Part shown: positions 33,894 to 41,659 of the stretch, piece after piece
How the letters are laid out: each line of letters opens with the position of its first letter
Numbering within the stretch: position 1 is the first letter of the stretch
Source of the DNA: Patescibacteria group bacterium
GTDB taxonomy: Bacteria > Patescibacteriota > Minisyncoccia > Phycocordibacterales > UBA9973
Direction: 5' to 3'
Assembly (NCBI GenBank): GCA_018816985.1
Contig: JAHIVA010000003.1
Location: 1-49,859 of the forward strand
DNA: 49,859 bases
Notes under the pieces: generated by a model
What the model was told of the DNA's origin: nothing
Seen by the model: the letters and a program-made list of their open reading frames with translations, nothing else
Databases searched by the model: none
Program-made: the position numbers and the translations under genes

Positions 33894-34050
33894 TGATTAT
33901 GAGAAGTTTGGCCTTCTCGTTGCCTGCTCGGAGGGCGCCGAGCTCGCTTAACACCATGGGTCTAATTCCCAAGCTACTTTGATGATGAAATCACCCCCTT
34001 TCTTCACTAAAGAACAAAAATCAGCGCTTGTGCGCTGTTTGGTAGATTCC
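33848..34050 (-). ncRNA. Probable structured small RNA of about 200 nt, unknown class
   Basis: The 372-base gap between trpS and prs has no convincing gene. On the minus strand TTGATT (34082-34077) and TATAAA (34060-34055) are 16 bases apart and would start an RNA near 34050. It then shows hairpins CAGCGC/GCGCTG (34022-34037), GGG/CCC (33958-33970), GCTCGG/CCGAGC (33926-33943) and GAGAAG/CTTCTC (33901-33918), and ends in the terminator. The stretch is GC-rich against its surroundings. I could not match it to tmRNA, RNase P, SRP, 6S, T-box or a known riboswitch. A 23-codon ORF (33886-33957, minus) overlaps the hairpins and is an alternative explanation. Confidence 0.45.
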
Positions 34051-34087
34051 TTTTTTTATAAAACAGAGAAGAAAGAAATCAATTAAA

Positions 34088-34115
34088 TAGCGCAAAAGCT
34101 AAAACTTTTGTGCTA
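34088..34115 (-). terminator. Hairpin after trpS, possible terminator
   Basis: TAGCGCAAAAG and CTTTTGTGCTA form an 11-bp stem (one G-U) with a 6-base loop, about 85 bases past the trpS stop. On the minus strand it is followed by a loosely T-rich stretch rather than a clean T run. Confidence 0.4.
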
Positions 34116-34200
34116 AACCAATAATTCAATGTTGTTATTGTATAATTTCGTTTCATAACCTTATATCCAAACATTAACAAACTAAAAAAAATAAAGCAAA

Positions 34201-35151
34201 TTAATATATATTCACTCCGATTTTTTCCCGTACTTCTTCCATTTTTTTTGCCGCAACAATTTTTGCCTGTTCACTTCCCTTTTTTAAAATCAAGAGGACA
34301 GTGGGAATATCTTTAGCAAATTCTTTTCTCTTTTCTCGCAAGGGCGCGATAAACTTTTCTAAATCTTCTATTAGTAATTCTTTTAATTCTTTATATTTTC
34401 CCGCCTTGCTCTCATAAAGAGACAGAAGCTCCGAAGCTGGACGAAGCAAATTATGGATTGCATAAACATTCTTAGGGATTCCTTCACCTGAATCCGTGAC
34501 TATACTCATTACACATTTTTTTATTTCTTCATATTCAGCAAAAAGCGGAATCGTGTTATTGTAACTCTTGCTCATTTTTTTGCCATCCGTACCGGGTACC
34601 ACAGCGACATCTTTTAAAATCATCGGATTCGGAAGTTTAAATGTTTCCCCATAAGTATTATTAAATTTTTCCGCTATATCCCGAGCTATTTCTACATGTT
34701 GTTTTTGATCAGCTCCTACCGGCACCATATCTGGACCATAAAGCAGAATATCAGCCGCCATCAAAACAGGATAATTAAAAGTACCAACATCAATTTCTTT
34801 ATTCTTCGCCTGTGCATCTTTAAAAGCATGAGCGCGCATCAAAAATGGCATTGTGGTAATGGTATCAAAAATCCAAGCCAGTTCAGTGTGTTCACTAATA
34901 TCACTTTGTTTAAAAAATATAACTTTTTTGGGGTCTAAGCCAATGGCTAAATAATCAAGCAATACATTCTTGATGTTTTCGTTCATTTCTCTAGAATTTC
35001 GCAACGAATGTAAAGCATGGTAATCAGCAATAAAAACATAGCCTTCGTGCTCTTTTTGTAAATCTACGAATTGCTTCATTGCCCCAAAATAATTACCAAG
35101 GTGAGGCTTTCCGGAAGGCTGAACTCCCGATAAAAATATTTTTTTCGACAT
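34201..35151 (-). CDS. trpS: Tryptophanyl-tRNA synthetase
   Basis: The class I synthetase starts 'MSKKIFLSGVQPSGKPHLGNYFGAM', which holds the HxGN motif, and has the KMSKS loop as 'KKMSKSYNN'. The track start at 35199 adds 16 unlikely residues; ATG 35151 is the usual family start and TAATAT ends 7 bases before it. The product is 316 aa, normal for a compact bacterial TrpRS. No T-box leader is visible upstream, and there is no room for one if the leaderless start is right. Confidence 0.95.
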   Translation of the reverse strand: MSKKIFLSGVQPSGKPHLGNYFGAMKQFVDLQKEHEGYVFIADYHALHSLRNSREMNENIKNVLLDYLAIGLDPKKVIFFKQSDISEHTELAWIFDTITTMPFLMRAHAFKDAQAKNKEIDVGTFNYPVLMAADILLYGPDMVPVGADQKQHVEIARDIAEKFNNTYGETFKLPNPMILKDVAVVPGTDGKKMSKSYNNTIPLFAEYEEIKKCVMSIVTDSGEGIPKNVYAIHNLLRPASELLSLYESKAGKYKELKELLIEDLEKFIAPLREKRKEFAKDIPTVLLILKKGSEQAKIVAAKKMEEVREKIGVNIY

Positions 35152-35231
35152 ATTTAATATATTACCATATTTAATTACTTCAGCACAGCAATTTTCCACA
35201 TGTTTAATAACATTTTACCGATTTTTAGGCT

Positions 35232-35258
35232 TTGACAATCATTTTACTATGCTAGAAT
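35232..35258 (+). promoter_or_regulatory. dnaB promoter
   Basis: A perfect TTGACA is followed after 15 bases by TAGAAT, preceded by TATGC. TAGAAT ends 6 bases before the ATG at 35265. Confidence 0.5.
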
Positions 35259-35264
35259 GGCAGA

Positions 35265-36659
35265 ATGGTTAGAATTGAAAAAAATAATAATCTTCGCATC
35301 CCACCTCAAAGTATCCCCTCTGAACAAGCGGTCTTGGGATCTATTATGCTCCGCAAGGACGCAATGCATGAAGTAGAAGATATGATAATTTCGGATTCTT
35401 TTTATGTTGAAAAACATAAAATAATTTTTAGGGCTATGCTTGATCTTTCGGTAAAAAATGAACCAATAGACATGCTTTCCCTCTCCACAAAATTAGGAGA
35501 ACAGAAACTTCTTGAGGCAGTTGGTGGTAATCAATATTTAGCTGAAATTGTAAGTGTCGTGCCTTCTTCCATCAACATAAAACATTATGCCGATATTGTC
35601 CAAAAAAAATATGTTCTTCGAAGCCTAATAGAAGCAGCAGATTATGTATCCGAACTTGCTTTTGAGGAAGGTGACGACCATATGAATGACATTTTAGATA
35701 TGGCGGAAAAGAGAATTTTTAGCGTAGTCTCCTCTCCCAAAAATCAAAAATATGTAAATTTAAAAGACGCCCTGCCGGAAGCCTATGAACGTTTGGAAAA
35801 ATTACATGAAAATAAAGGTATGCTTCGTGGGCTAGCAACAGGATTTAAAGATTTAGATACAATCCTTTCAGGTTTGCAAAAATCAGATTTAGTCATCTTG
35901 GCGGCCAGACCAAGTATGGGTAAAACAACTCTCGCTCTTGACATAGCGCGAATGTCCGGAGTCTTGCATGAAAAATCTATTTTAATATTTTCTCTAGAAA
36001 TGTCTTCTCAACAATTGGTAGACAGAATGCTTTCAGCTGAAAGCCGAGTCAATGCCTGGAACCTACGCACCGGACGTCTGTCTTCCGACCGAGAATTTTC
36101 TCAATTACGAGATTCCTTAGACAAATTAGCCAAAGCAAAAATTTATATTGACGACCAACCCGGAAATTCTATCGTTAAAATGAAGGCTCTTTCCCGCCGG
36201 CTTAAAGCGGAAAAAGGGTTAGACCTTATTGTGGTAGATTATTTACAGCTAATGACTACTTCAAAAAATTATGATTCTATGGTTAATCAAGTGACGGAAA
36301 TCAGCCGGTCCTTAAAAAGTTTAGCCAAAGAATTAGATGTACCGGTTCTGGCACTTTCTCAGCTTAATCGTGCAGTAGAATCCCGTGGAGGTAAGCCCAG
36401 ACTTTCTGACCTACGCGATTCCGGGTCCATTGAACAAGATGCAGATGTTGTAATGTTCATTCATCGTGAAGATAAAGGAAAAGATGAATCAGAAAAAACA
36501 AATATAGCTGAAATTTTAATTGAAAAACACCGTAATGGACCAACTGGAAAAATTGAACTTTATTTCGATGAAAAAACCACCACTTTCCTAAACCTTGAAA
36601 AAAGTAATTTAAGTGAATTTACCCAGTCAAAAGTTGGCGGAGAATTGGATGAATTTTAA
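35265..36659 (+). CDS. dnaB: Replicative DNA helicase DnaB
   Basis: The 464-aa hexameric helicase unwinds DNA at the fork. The N-terminal domain opens 'PPQSIPSEQAVLGSIMLRKDAM', the RecA-like core has Walker A 'ARPSMGKTT' (about 214-222), 'LEMSSQQLVDRML', Walker B 'IVVDYLQLM', and the C-terminal 'LRDSGSIEQDADVVMFIHRED'. Full length with no intein. recR follows by eight bases, forming a replication/repair pair. Confidence 0.96.
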   Translation: MVRIEKNNNLRIPPQSIPSEQAVLGSIMLRKDAMHEVEDMIISDSFYVEKHKIIFRAMLDLSVKNEPIDMLSLSTKLGEQKLLEAVGGNQYLAEIVSVVPSSINIKHYADIVQKKYVLRSLIEAADYVSELAFEEGDDHMNDILDMAEKRIFSVVSSPKNQKYVNLKDALPEAYERLEKLHENKGMLRGLATGFKDLDTILSGLQKSDLVILAARPSMGKTTLALDIARMSGVLHEKSILIFSLEMSSQQLVDRMLSAESRVNAWNLRTGRLSSDREFSQLRDSLDKLAKAKIYIDDQPGNSIVKMKALSRRLKAEKGLDLIVVDYLQLMTTSKNYDSMVNQVTEISRSLKSLAKELDVPVLALSQLNRAVESRGGKPRLSDLRDSGSIEQDADVVMFIHREDKGKDESEKTNIAEILIEKHRNGPTGKIELYFDEKTTTFLNLEKSNLSEFTQSKVGGELDEF

Positions 36660-36667
36660 ATTTAAAT

Positions 36668-37282
36668 ATGGATATCATAGAAAAATTAACTGAAATTTTT
36701 AAAGAATTCCCAGGAATCGGAGAAAGACAGGCAAAACGTTTCGTCTATTTTTTGATGCACAAAAATCCCATTTATGCAGAAAATTTATGCAACCTTATTT
36801 CCGATCTTAAAAAAGAAGTGACACAATGCAAAGAATGTTTCAGGTTTTTCATAAAAAACAAAAAATTAGTATCTACAACTTGTGAAATTTGCGCTAACGT
36901 AAATACAGACTCCTCTATCCTAATGATTGTAGAAAAAGATTCTGATTTAGAAAGTATCAAAAAAAGTAGGGTTTATCATGGTAAATATTTTATTTTGGGC
37001 GGGCTGGTACCCATAGTAGAAAAAACAACCAAAAGCCGAGTACGGATTTCCGAACTGCAAGAAAAAATTAAACGTGAAAAAGAATTGAAGGAAATAATTT
37101 TAGCCTTTTCCATCAGTCCCCAGGGCGACCATACGGACCAATACGTGCGAGAACAACTGAAAGATTTGTGTGAAAAACAAAAAATAAAAATCTCCTCCTT
37201 AGGTAAAGGCCTCTCCACCGGCACCGAACTCGAATATTCCGACAACGACACTCTAAAAAACGCATTAAAAAACAGACAATAA
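36668..37282 (+). CDS. recR: Recombination protein RecR
   Basis: The 204-aa protein works with RecO/RecF in gap repair. It has the helix-hairpin-helix 'FKEFPGIGERQAKRFVYFLM', a four-Cys zinc finger ('CKECFRFF...CEIC', about residues 55-78) and a Toprim domain ('LMIVEKDSDLESIKKSRVYHGKYFILGGLVP'), then 'PQGDHTDQYV' in place of the usual 'T.EGEATA.Y'. Length is normal. Its stop is followed after six bases by the palindrome that precedes RAYT2. Confidence 0.93.
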   Translation: MDIIEKLTEIFKEFPGIGERQAKRFVYFLMHKNPIYAENLCNLISDLKKEVTQCKECFRFFIKNKKLVSTTCEICANVNTDSSILMIVEKDSDLESIKKSRVYHGKYFILGGLVPIVEKTTKSRVRISELQEKIKREKELKEIILAFSISPQGDHTDQYVREQLKDLCEKQKIKISSLGKGLSTGTELEYSDNDTLKNALKNRQ

Positions 37283-37288
37283 AGATGC

Positions 37289-37326
37289 ACACAGGAGTTT
37301 CCTATGTACATAGGAAACTCCTGTGT
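37289..37326. repeat. Perfect 38-bp palindrome, RAYT2 REP, upstream copy
   Basis: ACACAGGAGTTTCCTATGT is followed by its exact reverse complement (19 + 19). The centre is TATGTACATA. Its end touches the TATACT -10 of RAYT2. It could also terminate the dnaB-recR transcript. Confidence 0.9.
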
Positions 37327-37332
37327 TATACT
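37327..37332 (+). promoter_or_regulatory. RAYT2 -10 hexamer next to the palindrome
   Basis: TATACT ends 6 bases before the ATG at 37339. TGTACA from the palindrome centre lies 16 bases upstream and could serve as the -35. Confidence 0.5.
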
Positions 37333-37338
37333 TAATGT

Positions 37339-37974
37339 ATGGCATTAAGAAAACAAGTTTTCGCTCCAGGTGAATTTTATCATTTATATAATCGCGGTAC
37401 TGAAAAAAGAATAATCTTTTTAGATGAATATGACTATCGTCACTTTTTGTTTTTAATGTATATTTGCAACTCAGAAAAAAGCATCACATTAAGAAATGTT
37501 GGTGAATTTTTTGACCGAGGAGAAACTATCGTTGATATTGGAATCTTTTGTTTAATGCCAAATCATTTTCATATTCTTGCTTATGAAAAAATAGAAAATG
37601 GCATTTCTACATACATGCGTAAATTATTGACTGGATACTCCATGTATTTCAATAAAAAATACAAAAGAACCGGAAAATTGTATGAAGGGGTTTTTAAATC
37701 AATTCACGCAAACAAAGACACATATTTTAAATATCTTTATTCATACGTACATCTAAATCCGGCAAAAATAATAGATAAAAATTGGAGAGAAAACAACAAC
37801 AGAAATTCAGCAAGCTTATTAAAATATGTTTTTTCTTACCCATACTCAAGTCTAAAAGAATATAAAGATAAAAAATTTAGAATCGTAAACCCCTTGCCGT
37901 TTCCTGCTTATTTCAAAAATCTAATTGATCACAAAAAAGAACTTTTGGAGTGGCTTAGTTTTGATGATGCATAG
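37339..37974 (+). CDS. REP-associated tyrosine transposase (RAYT), second copy
   Basis: The 211-aa product belongs to the same HUH family as RAYT1: 'PGEFYHLYNRGTEKRIIF' at the start, the HUH motif 'PNHFHIL', and the Tyr-bearing 'LTGYSMYFNKKYKRTGKLYEGVFKSIH'. The two RAYTs are clearly homologous but far from identical and carry unrelated REPs, so they are separate acquisitions, each with its own target. The TAG stop lies inside the downstream palindrome. The frame is intact, so it may be active. Confidence 0.88.
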   Translation: MALRKQVFAPGEFYHLYNRGTEKRIIFLDEYDYRHFLFLMYICNSEKSITLRNVGEFFDRGETIVDIGIFCLMPNHFHILAYEKIENGISTYMRKLLTGYSMYFNKKYKRTGKLYEGVFKSIHANKDTYFKYLYSYVHLNPAKIIDKNWRENNNRNSASLLKYVFSYPYSSLKEYKDKKFRIVNPLPFPAYFKNLIDHKKELLEWLSFDDA

Positions 37975-38005
37975 GAAACTCCTATGTACATAGGAGTTTC
38001 CTATG
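37970..38005. repeat. Perfect 36-bp palindrome, RAYT2 REP, downstream copy
   Basis: CATAGGAAACTCCTATGT is followed by its reverse complement. The centre TATGTACATA is the same as in the upstream copy, but the flanking 9-mer is reversed (GGAAACTCC here, GGAGTTTCC there). It contains the RAYT2 stop codon. Confidence 0.9.
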
Positions 38006-38015
38006 TTAAGTACAA

Positions 38016-38306
38016 TTAGTTAAAAATAGATATTACAATAAAACTAATCCACGGCGCCATAAATATGATGGCTATAATATTATTAACTATCATTTCCATT
38101 GTAGGGTATTTTTCTTTATTATCGCTAGCATAAAACCAAACAAATATTAGGAAAACAGATATAAAAATATAATACCAACTAAAATCTATTATCTTATTAC
38201 TAATAGTGGCACCCATAGCATTAAACATAAAAGAAAAAACTACAAAAATATCTACAATTATAGATAGACCAATTACGTAATTTCTTATTTTTCTAAAAAG
38301 TTGCAT
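38016..38306 (-). CDS. Small three-segment membrane protein, unknown
   Basis: The 96-aa product has about three membrane segments ('VIGLSIIVDIFVVFSFMF', 'YYIFISVFLIFVWFYA', 'NNIIAIIFMAPWISFIVISIF') and no recognisable motif. Its ATG shares one base with the rplU stop (TAATG), so it is translated together with L21. Function cannot be assigned. Confidence 0.65.
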   Translation of the reverse strand: MQLFRKIRNYVIGLSIIVDIFVVFSFMFNAMGATISNKIIDFSWYYIFISVFLIFVWFYASDNKEKYPTMEMIVNNIIAIIFMAPWISFIVISIFN

Positions 38307-38623
38307 TATTTAATAGAAGTAATTTTCACTTTGAAAAATGGCTGACGATGGCCATTGCGCTTCAGATAGCGAGATTTTTGTTTATATTTTACAACCATCA
38401 CTTTGCGAGCACGACCGATTTCTACTATTTCCGCTTCTACTTTTGCGCCTTTAATGTAGGGTGTACCGATAGTTGTATCTTTATCATCTTCAACAAGCAA
38501 AACTTTTTCAAAAACAAGTTTATCCCCTTTTTTATATTCTCCCTTTATTTTCTCAATAGAAATAAGGTCTCCTTCGGAGACTTTATATTGCTTTCCGCCT
38601 GTTTGAATTACTGCAAATTCCAT
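38306..38623 (-). CDS. rplU: Ribosomal protein L21
   Basis: The 105-aa protein opens 'MEFAVIQTGGKQYKVSEGD' and ends with the rRNA-binding 'YKQKSRYLKRNGHRQPFFKVKI', both typical of L21. rpmA, its usual partner, is 20 kb away. TATAAT on the minus strand ends 9 bases before the ATG, slightly farther than for other genes here. A small membrane protein is coupled downstream. Confidence 0.95.
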   Translation of the reverse strand: MEFAVIQTGGKQYKVSEGDLISIEKIKGEYKKGDKLVFEKVLLVEDDKDTTIGTPYIKGAKVEAEIVEIGRARKVMVVKYKQKSRYLKRNGHRQPFFKVKITSIK

Positions 38624-38644
38624 AAGTTACATATTATATGAAAT

Positions 38645-38673
38645 TTCACAAAAAGGCAAGGATGGGTTATACT
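38645..38673 (+). promoter_or_regulatory. Promoter of the AI-2E family gene
   Basis: TTCACA and TATACT lie exactly 17 bases apart, each one mismatch from consensus, and TATACT ends 7 bases before the ATG at 38681. This is one of the clearest leaderless promoters of the window. Confidence 0.65.
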
Positions 38674-38680
38674 AAATATT

Positions 38681-39688
38681 ATGCGACCAAAAATTATAGA
38701 AAGGTACTTTTTCTTCGGGTTATTATTTACCACTTTAATTTTTGTTTTTTTAATTTTTCGTCCTTTTTGGACTGTTCTCGTGTTGGGAGCTTCTTTTTCC
38801 ATAATACTTTATCCTGTATATGAATGGTTAAATAAAAAGTATTTACCAAGTTGGCTGGCTTCGCTTTTAACTTTATTTTTCTTTATTATTGTTCTTTGTA
38901 TTCCGCTTTTCAGCATTGGATCCATCGTCTTTAGCCAATCTCAAGATCTTTACCATTCTGTTATAAAAGGTGGTAATGTTTTCCCATTTATAAATTCTAT
39001 TGGGGATAAAATTAATCAAATACTGCCCAGCGGTCTGTCTTTCGATATTAATGAAAAAATTTCAACCTTTATTTCTTTCTTAACAAACAATCTGGCAAAT
39101 ATATTTAGCGCCACTGTCTCTGCCTTGTTTTCTTTTGTGTTATTGCTTTTAGCTATTTTTTATTTCTTAAAGGATGGAAAAGAATGGAGAAAAACAATAT
39201 TGAGACTAAGTCCCCTTTCAAATACTGACGACGAAAAAATAATTGCCAAGCTTTCACAAACCATAAATGGAGTAATGAAAGGAACTCTTTTTATCGCCCT
39301 TATTCAAGGCGTTCTAATGGCAATAGGCCTTAGTTTGTTCGGTGTACAAAATGCAGCCATTTGGGGTGTGGTAGCAGCCATAACCTCTCTTATTCCTTCC
39401 GTTGGCACTGCGATGGTTTCGGTCCCCGCTATAATTTTTCTTTTTGCCACGAATCATATTTTTCCAGCTATTGGTCTTGCCATTTGGTCAACAATAGTAG
39501 TTGGAACAATAGATAATTTCTTAACTCCTTACATTATAGGTAGTAGAATAAACATTCCTCCATTTTTAATCCTTTTTTCAGTCTTGGGCGGAATTGCTCT
39601 TTTGGGCCCAGTAGGCGTCCTGATTGGTCCGTTAACAGTCTCTCTCCTTTATACCCTAACTGAAATATATCAAAGCGAATTTAAATAA
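38681..39688 (+). CDS. AI-2E family transporter (TqsA/PerM type)
   Basis: The 335-aa protein has about eight membrane segments. Family motifs are 'FRPFWTVLVLGASFSIILYPVYEWL', 'LLAIFYFLKDGKEWRKTI', 'GVVAAITSLIPSVGTAMVSVPAIIF' and the C-terminal 'DNFLTPYIIGSRINIPPFLILFSVLGGIALLGPVGVLIGPL'. Members are annotated as autoinducer-2 exporters or Na/H antiporters, but the substrate here is unknown. cysS follows after nine bases and is likely co-transcribed. Confidence 0.9.
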   Translation: MRPKIIERYFFFGLLFTTLIFVFLIFRPFWTVLVLGASFSIILYPVYEWLNKKYLPSWLASLLTLFFFIIVLCIPLFSIGSIVFSQSQDLYHSVIKGGNVFPFINSIGDKINQILPSGLSFDINEKISTFISFLTNNLANIFSATVSALFSFVLLLLAIFYFLKDGKEWRKTILRLSPLSNTDDEKIIAKLSQTINGVMKGTLFIALIQGVLMAIGLSLFGVQNAAIWGVVAAITSLIPSVGTAMVSVPAIIFLFATNHIFPAIGLAIWSTIVVGTIDNFLTPYIIGSRINIPPFLILFSVLGGIALLGPVGVLIGPLTVSLLYTLTEIYQSEFK

Positions 39689-39697
39689 AAAATTAAA

Positions 39698-41077
39698 ATG
39701 TCTCTGAAATTTTACAATACCCTAACTCGTAAAAAGGAAAACTTTATCCCAATTAATAAAGAAGAAGTTCGAATGTATTCCTGCGGACCAACGGTATATT
39801 ATTATGCGCACCTGGGCAATTTACGAGCTTATGTTTTTACTGATATCTTGTGCCGAACAATAAGATATAGTGGTTTGAAATTAAAACAAATAATGAATAT
39901 TACTGATTTTGGGCACTTAACCAGTGACGCAGATTCAGGCGAAGATAAAATGACTAAGGGACTTTTACGCGAAGGAAAAGAATTAACTTTAAAAAACATG
40001 CGTGAGCTTGCAGAATTCTATACAGAAAGATTCAAAGAAGACTTGCAAGCTCTTAATATTAAAATACCAAATGAAATGTATTTCGCCAGTGATTATATAA
40101 AAGAAGATGTTGAACTTATAAAAAAACTGGAAGGAAAAGGATACACCTACAAAACAAGTGATGGAATTTATTTTGATACTTCAAAAATTTCCGACTATGG
40201 AATTCTCTGGGGCGGAAAAAGGGACTGGGACGAAAAGGGTGCCAGGGTTACAGAAAATTCTGAAAAAAAAGATCCGAAAGATTTTACTCTTTGGAAATTT
40301 GAAGACAAGATTGGATACTCTTCTCCTTGGGGCCAAGGCTTCCCAGGTTGGCATATTGAATGTTCAGCGATGGGAATAAAATTTTTAGGCGAACAATTTG
40401 ACATACATACTGGCGGTGTGGACCATATTGCAGTGCACCACACCAACGAGATAGCCCAATCAGAAGCCGCGACTGGTAAAAAACCTTTCGTAAAATTCTG
40501 GATGCATAATGAACACGTGGGTATTGAAGGCGCCAAAATGGCTAAATCTGATGGAAATTTCTTGAGACTTTCCAGCATCACCGACCGAGGGATAAATCCC
40601 CTTACTTATCGTTTTTGGCTTCTAATGGCCAATTATCGCACTAAAATAAACTTTGTCTGGGAAGCCCTAGAGGGCGCGGAAACGGCCTTAAAACGCCTTT
40701 ATGGCCTTTATTTAGCCCTTGGAAATGAACACGGACATATCCATAAAGAATATCAAAATAAGTTCAAAGAATACCTTGAAGATGACCTAGATACACCTAG
40801 GGCTTTAGTCCTTCTTTGGGATGTTATTAAAGATAAAAATATGTCCGCCGGCGACAAGAAGGCCACTATTTTAGATTTTGATAAAGTGCTAGGTCTGGGT
40901 TTTGAAAATTTGCAAAAAGAAAAAATTCCAGAAGAAATAAAAAAATTAGCCGAAGAGCGCGAAGAAGCCCGAAAAGAAAAAGATTTTAAAAAATCTGATG
41001 AGCTAAGAAAAGAGATTAATTCATTAGGTTATGAAGTAAAAGATACTTCTGCAGGCCAAAAAATTTCAAAGATTTAA
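39698..41077 (+). CDS. cysS: Cysteinyl-tRNA synthetase
   Basis: The 459-aa class I synthetase has 'YSCGPTVYYYAHLGNLRAYVFTDIL' (zinc Cys and HIGH-type motif), 'GWHIECSAMGIKFLGEQFDIHTGGVDHIAVHHTNEIAQSEA' (zinc site) and the KMSKS loop 'KMAKSDGN'. The C-terminal part 'EEREEARKEKDFKKSDELRKEINSLGYEVKDT' is standard. Full length. Its stop overlaps the converging membrane protein gene by four bases. Confidence 0.96.
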   Translation: MSLKFYNTLTRKKENFIPINKEEVRMYSCGPTVYYYAHLGNLRAYVFTDILCRTIRYSGLKLKQIMNITDFGHLTSDADSGEDKMTKGLLREGKELTLKNMRELAEFYTERFKEDLQALNIKIPNEMYFASDYIKEDVELIKKLEGKGYTYKTSDGIYFDTSKISDYGILWGGKRDWDEKGARVTENSEKKDPKDFTLWKFEDKIGYSSPWGQGFPGWHIECSAMGIKFLGEQFDIHTGGVDHIAVHHTNEIAQSEAATGKKPFVKFWMHNEHVGIEGAKMAKSDGNFLRLSSITDRGINPLTYRFWLLMANYRTKINFVWEALEGAETALKRLYGLYLALGNEHGHIHKEYQNKFKEYLEDDLDTPRALVLLWDVIKDKNMSAGDKKATILDFDKVLGLGFENLQKEKIPEEIKKLAEEREEARKEKDFKKSDELRKEINSLGYEVKDTSAGQKISKI

Positions 41078-41655
41078 ATTTGCTTAAAAATCTTTTTGCG
41101 GTAGATGCAAAATACAATTACTAGATTAATCAATACGAAATATAAACCAAAAGAATAAATAGAGAAAGTCCAATTCTTAATAATCAATAAACCAAAAGCA
41201 TTACTCAAGGCAGCCACTAAATATACAGTGACTGCTTCTGTTTCTGGAAATTTCCAAGATTTTACAAGTGTCGGCATAGTCGCTAGGCCATCACTTAATA
41301 TGGCAAACAAAATAGATATTCCTAAATTATGAGTAAATATATAGAGAATTAAGGCCATTAAGGCAAGCGCTCCGCAATATAGATCGAATGCATTAAATTT
41401 CCAAAAACCATTTTTAGTTAAAATAGCTGTAATAATAATTAATAAAGAAAGAAAGCCATCCATAAATATCGGAAGACTGACAAGTCCTGCCCCAGCCTTA
41501 AGCTGAAAGAACACTCCGATAAGTGGAGCCAGCGCCCAAATAAACCAAGAAACCAAATTAGGTTTCGCCTCTCCTTTTATTATGCTTTTAATATAAGAAA
41601 GATGGCCAAATAAACTTAAAAAAATAACAATGTAAATAATATTTTCAGGAAGCAT
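41074..41655 (-). CDS. PQ-loop-like membrane protein, unknown
   Basis: The 193-aa protein has about six or seven membrane segments in two similar halves. Each half has a Pro/Trp segment after a hydrophilic turn ('KPNLVSWFIWALAPLIG', 'LATMPTLVKSWKFPETE'), reminiscent of PQ-loop/SWEET repeats. A transporter or receptor role is only a suggestion. It begins five bases before dnaJ ends on the same strand, so it may be the last gene of the dnaJ transcript. Confidence 0.6.
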   Translation of the reverse strand: MLPENIIYIVIFLSLFGHLSYIKSIIKGEAKPNLVSWFIWALAPLIGVFFQLKAGAGLVSLPIFMDGFLSLLIIITAILTKNGFWKFNAFDLYCGALALMALILYIFTHNLGISILFAILSDGLATMPTLVKSWKFPETEAVTVYLVAALSNAFGLLIIKNWTFSIYSFGLYFVLINLVIVFCIYRKKIFKQI

Positions 41656-41659
41656 TTTT

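Noticed and set aside
33886-33957. 23-codon minus-strand ORF (MVLSELGALRAG...)
   Set aside because: Coding-like composition but it overlaps several perfect hairpins and has no fitting promoter or ribosome site; kept only as an alternative in the RNA finding.
33829-34200. tRNA, tmRNA, RNase P or T-box in the trpS-prs gap
   Set aside because: I looked for a T-loop GTTCRANNC, a CCA end, the GAGGAAAGTCC core of RNase P and the T-box AGGGTGG sequence and found none.
37289-38005. Complete IS element around RAYT2
   Set aside because: The palindromes resemble REPs rather than IS200/IS605 ends, and no target duplication or second gene is seen, so RAYT-REP unit is the better description.
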